Assembly (NCBI GenBank): GCA_002343185.1
Contig: DDRT01000001.1
Span: 178,549 to 242,548, forward strand
Direction of reading: 5' to 3'
DNA: 64,000 nt
Source: Deltaproteobacteria bacterium UBA2409
GTDB lineage: Bacteria > Bdellovibrionota_C > UBA2361 > DDRT01
Below the pieces are notes generated by a model. The model was not told the DNA's origin. It saw only the letters and a program-made list of their open reading frames with translations, and searched no databases. Position numbers and translations under genes: made by a program. Of this stretch, positions 60,271 through 64,000 are shown in pieces. Numbering within the stretch: the first letter of the stretch is position 1; the number at the start of each line of letters is the position of its first letter.

Positions 60271-61412
60271 TTATACACTAAGGCACATCGAATCTTATTG
60301 TGTCATAACATTCTCTATTATTATGAATTCTAGGGTAATTAGATGCTCGAACAACCGCTATCATACGACAAGCTATTAGCTCTTGCTTCGGCTGGAGAGA
60401 TAAAGAAAGCAGTCAGGGGCTTTGGTGAGGATCAACTCATCAATCTTCCCTCTGAGGTCGTTCGACAAGGATATGAGAAAGGACATCACCAAATAAGAAA
60501 CGGTTGCTCTGAAGATGATGCAATAAGATTTCTCCAGTCCGGGCTGGACAATCAAGAAATTATCGCATTACTTGCAAGGGATGGTTTTATTGATGCCGCC
60601 CTTAAAGTAATTGATCAACATAACTCAATTGCCGATAACCCGCCTATTTTCTCGCTAGATGAAGATATAATTCGCGAAGGATATGCAAAAAGCAAAGATA
60701 AAATTCGAAATGGTTATTCTGAAGATGATGCAATAAGATTTTTGCGTCTCGGAGTAACTGCGCAAGATGCCGCATCACTACTCGCAGCAGAAGGTCATAT
60801 GGGTGCTGTTATTAAAATTGTCGACGAGCATGGTAATCATGCAGAAAATTCACCACTAGTTTTTGATGATTCTGTTATCAAGCAAGGATATCAAAAATCA
60901 TATACCAAAATTAGAAATGGATACTCTGAAAAGACAGCTTTGCGATTTTTAATGCTTTCTTCAACACCTAGTGAGTTCTACTCCCCTACCGCAGCCCATG
61001 GACTCATTGGCCTATCTTACAACCTAAAAGTAGTTTGCGGGATTGAAGTAAAGTTACCAGATAACGTACTTAATGATGGATTTAAAGTTTTAGAATCAAA
61101 GCCGTTCACTGGGCTTGATTCGATCGTTCCTCAACTTGAGCAGCTTGTAGCAGCGCAGCAGGGGACGATGCTTGTGCATCGATCCCCTGAGTATATGCTG
61201 GAATCCATCGCTGAAAACCCAGAGCGATTTTTACCTCGACTTAAAGTACTACAAGAGAGGGATAGCAAAACAATGACAGATAGGCTTGGTCGTGGAATGG
61301 ACGACTGGAGGGTCTAGTGTATAACAATCAACTCAACGCAGATTTTCACGCCGCTTGAGTAAGGTAATGATTCAAAATACAATTGCGGCGTGAAAACTGG
61401 TTAGTTTTTACG
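60271..61412 (+). mobile_element. Integron-type gene cassette 1
   Basis: The segment begins G|TTATACACTA at 60270/60271 and its attC begins TAGTGTATAAC at 61315-61325. The first ten bases of the cassette are the exact reverse complement of 61315-61324, as expected if a circular cassette was cut between G and TT of its attC. It holds one gene and ends in a 100-bp attC, whose R' is at 61412-61418. Confidence 0.78.
60343..61317 (+). CDS. Cassette-borne protein with ~70-residue tandem repeats
   Basis: 324 aa. Three repeats starting near residues 38, 108 and 177: each reads about VV/IIR-E/QGY-x-K then IRNG-C/Y-SEDDAIRFL, followed by 35 residues of helical sequence. IRNG occurs at 51, 121 and 190 (spacing 70 and 69). 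A different C-terminal part (about 215-324) ends DRLGRGMDDWRV. No known domain, no signal peptide. The repeats suggest a helical scaffold or ligand-binding protein. The stop codon is TAG inside the cassette's attC start. Confidence 0.7.
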   Translation: MLEQPLSYDKLLALASAGEIKKAVRGFGEDQLINLPSEVVRQGYEKGHHQIRNGCSEDDAIRFLQSGLDNQEIIALLARDGFIDAALKVIDQHNSIADNPPIFSLDEDIIREGYAKSKDKIRNGYSEDDAIRFLRLGVTAQDAASLLAAEGHMGAVIKIVDEHGNHAENSPLVFDDSVIKQGYQKSYTKIRNGYSEKTALRFLMLSSTPSEFYSPTAAHGLIGLSYNLKVVCGIEVKLPDNVLNDGFKVLESKPFTGLDSIVPQLEQLVAAQQGTMLVHRSPEYMLESIAENPERFLPRLKVLQERDSKTMTDRLGRGMDDWRV

Positions 61413-61418
61413 TTATGC
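61319..61418 (+). repeat. attC recombination site of cassette 1
   Basis: R'' GTATAAC (61319-61325) and R' GTTATGC (61412-61418) bound a 100-bp imperfect palindrome whose inner arms, TTTTCACGCCGC (61343-61354) and GCGGCGTGAAAA (61385-61396), are perfect inverted 12-mers. Size and layout fit an integron attC (59-base element of the longer type). The ATG of the next gene lies within R'. Confidence 0.8.
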
Positions 61419-62236
61419 CACAAAACATAAGTAACACGCTCACTTCCAAGCCACATAACGCTTCTAGTATGACGATCGAAGTAGATAAGTCAGTTATACA
61501 TCCGCTGGTGCTCGAGGCTCTTGATCGACCTTTTGCAGTAGATTGTTTTGAAAGCGATATGATTGCTGCTGTTGACCCTCAGTGGCGTGAAAGACCGGTG
61601 AGTATTCAAGCCATTCCAGATGAGATGCCAAAGTTCAAATGGTTCACCGATGAAGAATGGGCTACAGTGCGAAAAGATCCAAGGGGATACTGGTGCCATG
61701 ACGCTGCGATCATCAGGGAAAATGCCGGTACTCTTGAAGTGATGATCTGTGTTCGTTCTTTGACAGGTCAAATGAATGAAGGCACCGAAGTTCATGCAAC
61801 TCCTATCGAAGGCTGGCTATGGTTTCCGGGCGGTAGAAATCAAAATGATTGCTCACCTTCAAGAGAATTTAACCCAGCCGAGCCTTCAGGTTCAGACCTT
61901 GCTTCACTATTAAAAGTGCTTAACAGAGAAACGGGACTAACTAAGAATGATTGTATAGGCGCCTGGAATCTTGGTCTTGGGAAAACCTTCTTCCCAGCAC
62001 TCGATATTTATTCAAGAGAAGATTGGGGCGTTGAATTTGCTATGGAGCATCCTCAATTAACCCATAACGCTATCTATGTTCTTCAAGTCAGTTCCAGATT
62101 TATGCCTGAAGGTCGTAGTATTGAGGGCATTCGCTGGATATCGCAGACTGATTACCAGGACTTACGGGCAGAGTTTTGTCCTTACATGCAGGATTGCCTT
62201 GACGCTATCTTCGCCGGAGCAGGCAAGCCGGCCTAA
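61415..62236 (+). CDS. Cassette-borne Nudix protein, GDP-mannose mannosyl hydrolase-like
   Basis: 273 aa. An extended N-terminal part (about 1-100) precedes a Nudix core: GWLWFPGGRNQND, then an insert and VLNRETGL, i.e. the box is stretched and lacks the usual REUxEE acid pair. This, and THNAIYVLQV downstream, resembles GDP-mannose mannosyl hydrolase (Gmm/NudD), which also has an altered box. Substrate likely a nucleotide sugar; this is tentative. The start ATG lies inside the R' of the preceding attC. Confidence 0.62.
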   Translation: MPQNISNTLTSKPHNASSMTIEVDKSVIHPLVLEALDRPFAVDCFESDMIAAVDPQWRERPVSIQAIPDEMPKFKWFTDEEWATVRKDPRGYWCHDAAIIRENAGTLEVMICVRSLTGQMNEGTEVHATPIEGWLWFPGGRNQNDCSPSREFNPAEPSGSDLASLLKVLNRETGLTKNDCIGAWNLGLGKTFFPALDIYSREDWGVEFAMEHPQLTHNAIYVLQVSSRFMPEGRSIEGIRWISQTDYQDLRAEFCPYMQDCLDAIFAGAGKPA

Positions 62237-62299
62237 CAATCCGATCAACGAGATTCGTGTCCTTATAGATTAGTGATTAATTCAAAGGTATTATTTGGC
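62231..62299 (+). repeat. Degenerate attC of cassette 2
   Basis: Starts GCCTAACAAT (62231-62240) and ends ATTATTTGGC (62290-62299); these arms are complementary at 8 of 10 positions. The R' core has lost GTT (reads ATT), so the site is probably no longer active. The 69-bp length is normal for a short attC. Confidence 0.5.
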
Positions 62300-62417
62300 G
62301 CGAAACTTGTGGCTCAAAAAAATTAATCTCCTTTATTACTTATCGAAGAAATGTTTGATAAGTTTCCTAGAGACACAACAAAAGCGGACTAATTCCATTA
62401 GCAACTTATAGTGTCAA

Positions 62418-62443
62418 GGTCGTGTTGAAAACACGACCAGACA
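62418..62443. repeat. Hairpin GGTCGTGTT-GAA-AACACGACC followed by AGACA
   Basis: A perfect 9-bp stem (62418-62426/62430-62438) with a 3-nt loop, followed by AGACA. The GGTC...GACC-AGACA frame is shared with hairpins near 12.65 kb and 47.39 kb (inverted), while the inner stem bases differ but still pair. It lies 18 bp downstream of the FliK-like stop. Confidence 0.6.
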
Positions 62444-62460
62444 GATTTTGCCCAAAGTGC

Positions 62461-63837
62461 TTATGCTCTTCTTGCCAGTGAAAGTTTTTCCTGAACAAAA
62501 TCTGGAATAAGAAGCCCTGATTGTCCTAGTGATATTAGAACTTCAATCCCCAGGAACTCTGATTTAACGATATGAATATTCTCTTTCAACAGAAGATAAG
62601 TTTCTTTTGAGCTAACCGTAAGGATAATTTTATCATCATCAATGTCTACCACTAGCTCACCAAATCCTTCTAAGAATAATCTGAATCTTCTTTTTTTGTT
62701 TTTTCTAACTAATAATTCTCCTATTACAACTCTTCCAATTGAGCCATAAAAAAATGGAAATACCCCGTAGGTATCGGATCTCTTCTCTTGAACTCTCTCT
62801 AAGACTTCATTTGAGTTAAATATGAGCTCTAATACTTTTTCGACTGATTTTTCTAGCTGCTCTGTAGGTTTAAAAATCATAGCTTCAAGTGCTTTAAAAA
62901 CCTGAGGCTCATGATCGACTTTCTTTACAACTTTTAGAACTGATTCAATCATTCGAATGATCTCTTCTTTTTTTTCTTCAACTAATTTGGCCTGTTCCGG
63001 TATAATTTGTTCTGGCCTTGCCTGCTCTACTTTTGGTCTCTCCGTGATTTTTTGCTCAAGGGCTGTTTTTAAAATTTTCTCAATATTAGAGATGATTTGA
63101 GGCTCTAATTCGATTAATTGTGGAGATCTTAAAAGTGGATCTACTAAATTTATTAGCTGCTCATTTTTTGTATTACTAATTTTATCTACTATAAGATCAG
63201 CTATCTTTTTTACCTCCTTAACTGTTTTCTTGTCTAATTTGACTATTTTACTCTCTGTTAGATTCTCGATAATTTTTCTCTCAATCTCTGAAATTTTTTG
63301 TTCAGTTTTAGTATCGAGAACTTTTCTATCAGTTACATCTAATTGATCTTTTTTTGGTATAAAATCTTGAGCCTTATTTTTTTCTATCTCAGCAACTTTT
63401 TTTATTAACTGCTCAGGGATCATTTCCTGTTTGTTAGGAGAATTCTCTAAATAAGATTGCTCGAGGTTTTTCACTATTAGTTTAGAACTTTGAGCTGGTT
63501 TTTCCTGATAGGTTGGAGAACTTTGAACCTCATTTCTTCTTAGCTCAGTTACGAGTGCTCTTAAAACCTGCTGCTCGGGAGTCTTTAAAGCTTCAGGCCT
63601 ATCGAGTAGCTTTAAAAGAAGGATATCTGATTTTGCCTGAAGGACTACCTTAATCATTTCTCCTAATTTTACATTGTCAGGAAGCACAGCCGGATAAAGT
63701 TTGCCCTGGTACTGAATGGCTTTTTCTCCTTTAATTTCAGCAGCTTTGACTAGAATCGCTGTTCCTTCAGGGAGCGATCTCAAGGGATCTAATGGCATAA
63801 GAAGTTGTAAGATCGGATCGATACTTTCGGGGCTCAC
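62461..63837 (-). CDS. fliK: FliK-like flagellar hook-length control protein
   Basis: 458 aa from GTG 63837 (TTG 63840 adds one residue). A folded N-terminal part (about 1-100) is followed by a long low-complexity, Lys/Glu-rich helical region (about 105-340) and a C-terminal domain (about 375-458: FRLFLEGFGELVVDIDDDKI, SKETYLLLKENIHIVKSEFLG, ISLGQSGLLI) that matches the Flg_hook type domain. It would measure hook length and switch the export gate. FlgM at the other end supports a flagellar system. The variable middle makes the exact name less certain. Confidence 0.62.
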   Translation of the reverse strand: MSPESIDPILQLLMPLDPLRSLPEGTAILVKAAEIKGEKAIQYQGKLYPAVLPDNVKLGEMIKVVLQAKSDILLLKLLDRPEALKTPEQQVLRALVTELRRNEVQSSPTYQEKPAQSSKLIVKNLEQSYLENSPNKQEMIPEQLIKKVAEIEKNKAQDFIPKKDQLDVTDRKVLDTKTEQKISEIERKIIENLTESKIVKLDKKTVKEVKKIADLIVDKISNTKNEQLINLVDPLLRSPQLIELEPQIISNIEKILKTALEQKITERPKVEQARPEQIIPEQAKLVEEKKEEIIRMIESVLKVVKKVDHEPQVFKALEAMIFKPTEQLEKSVEKVLELIFNSNEVLERVQEKRSDTYGVFPFFYGSIGRVVIGELLVRKNKKRRFRLFLEGFGELVVDIDDDKIILTVSSKETYLLLKENIHIVKSEFLGIEVLISLGQSGLLIPDFVQEKLSLARRA

Positions 63838-63880
63838 CAACTCTAGTATCGGTATGGAATGGGAGTTTCTTTAATGGCTT

Positions 63881-63900
63881 GGGGGTCAGGCCGGGAGGCC
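63881..63900 (-). repeat. Inverted partial copy of the 2.45-kb hairpin repeat
   Basis: GGGGGTCAGGCCGGGAGGCC is the exact reverse complement of 2453-2472. It lies 40 bp upstream of the FliK-like start, in the non-coding 63841-64000 stretch; I see no gene in the remainder to the window edge. Confidence 0.6.
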
Positions 63901-64000
63901 CAATGCCACTTACATTCAATTCTAAATTATCAGTGCTTGAGAACTGATTTTTGAACACAGAGTGCTCAGAGTTTCACAGAGTTATCCAAAACAAACTACT

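Larger units (their letters stand above)
61413..62299 (+). mobile_element. Integron-type gene cassette 2
   Basis: It begins G|TTATGCCACA at 61412/61413 and its own end starts GGCCTAAC near 62230. The start's reverse complement would be GGCATAAC, one mismatch from GGCCTAAC, as expected for a somewhat decayed site. It carries one gene. The far boundary is soft because the last core site is degenerate. Confidence 0.65.

Noticed and set aside
63767..63958. 63-codon minus frame at the window end
   Set aside because: Overlaps the start of the FliK-like gene in another frame and has no motif.
1..64000. tRNA, rRNA, CRISPR arrays, full insertion sequences
   Set aside because: No clover-leaf with conserved GTTCGAATC-type arm, no regularly spaced repeats, and no transposase frame were seen by reading.

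Overview
The window looks like chromosomal DNA of a flagellated, piliated Gram-negative bacterium of the former Deltaproteobacteria (Bdellovibrionota- or SAR324-like is a reasonable guess; I cannot fix the phylum by reading alone). Reasons: fairly AT-rich DNA; a sigma-32 factor, PpiD, MltG and other envelope genes; FlgM and a FliK-like protein; a PilB N-terminus; and the block parA-parB-bactofilin-atpF'-atpF-atpHAGDC, with the a and c subunits of ATP synthase absent.

Layout. 1-6.7 kb: start of pilB (minus), then rpoH, a LytM-like protein, flgM, an acetyltransferase, a secretion/pilus ATPase and rppH. 6.7-8.9 kb is an accessory patch on the minus strand: a DUF2007-like protein, a BrnT/BrnA toxin-antitoxin pair whose 3' end runs into an attC-like palindrome, and a secreted Cys-rich protein between two 119-bp repeats with terminal inverted repeats. 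8.9-15.3 kb: recJ, a secreted metzincin protease, a glycosyltransferase, ppiD and an alpha/beta hydrolase. 15.3-21.2 kb: an arginine operon (argR - unknown P-loop protein - argC - argD - acyl-ornithine carbamoyltransferase - argB - transglutaminase-like protein), so arginine is probably made through acylated citrulline. 21.2-36.3 kb is mostly one minus-strand transcription block, in reading order ruvX-mltG-Lys/Glu-rich membrane protein-moxR-DUF58-BatA-like-vWA-GT2-1091-aa orphan-epimerase-CDP-alcohol transferase-cysC remnant. 36.4-47.4 kb: M23 peptidase, cinA, alaS, phoH, PgpH-like HD protein, ybeY, a receiver/HigA-like fusion, prfB with its +1 frameshift, and an aminotransferase-fold protein lacking the catalytic lysine. 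47.4-50.7 kb (minus): hypothetical, cupin, ACT and a TPR-PRMT arginine methyltransferase-like protein. 50.7-60 kb: parS, parA, parS, parB, bactofilin, F1Fo genes, tpx, yeiH. 60.0-62.3 kb: two consecutive integron-type gene cassettes with no integrase in view. 62.4-64 kb: FliK-like protein.

The most unusual items are (1) the cassette pair at 60.27-62.30 kb, whose boundaries show the expected complementarity between cassette start and attC; (2) a family of structured intergenic repeats, including an 80-bp element in two inverted copies (12.5 and 47.4 kb) with compensatory base changes; (3) the arginine operon, with an acyl-ornithine carbamoyltransferase carrying Thr at the specificity position and an unassigned P-loop protein; (4) a bacterial PRMT-like protein with N-terminal TPRs. 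All functional calls come from reading motifs; no database search was run.
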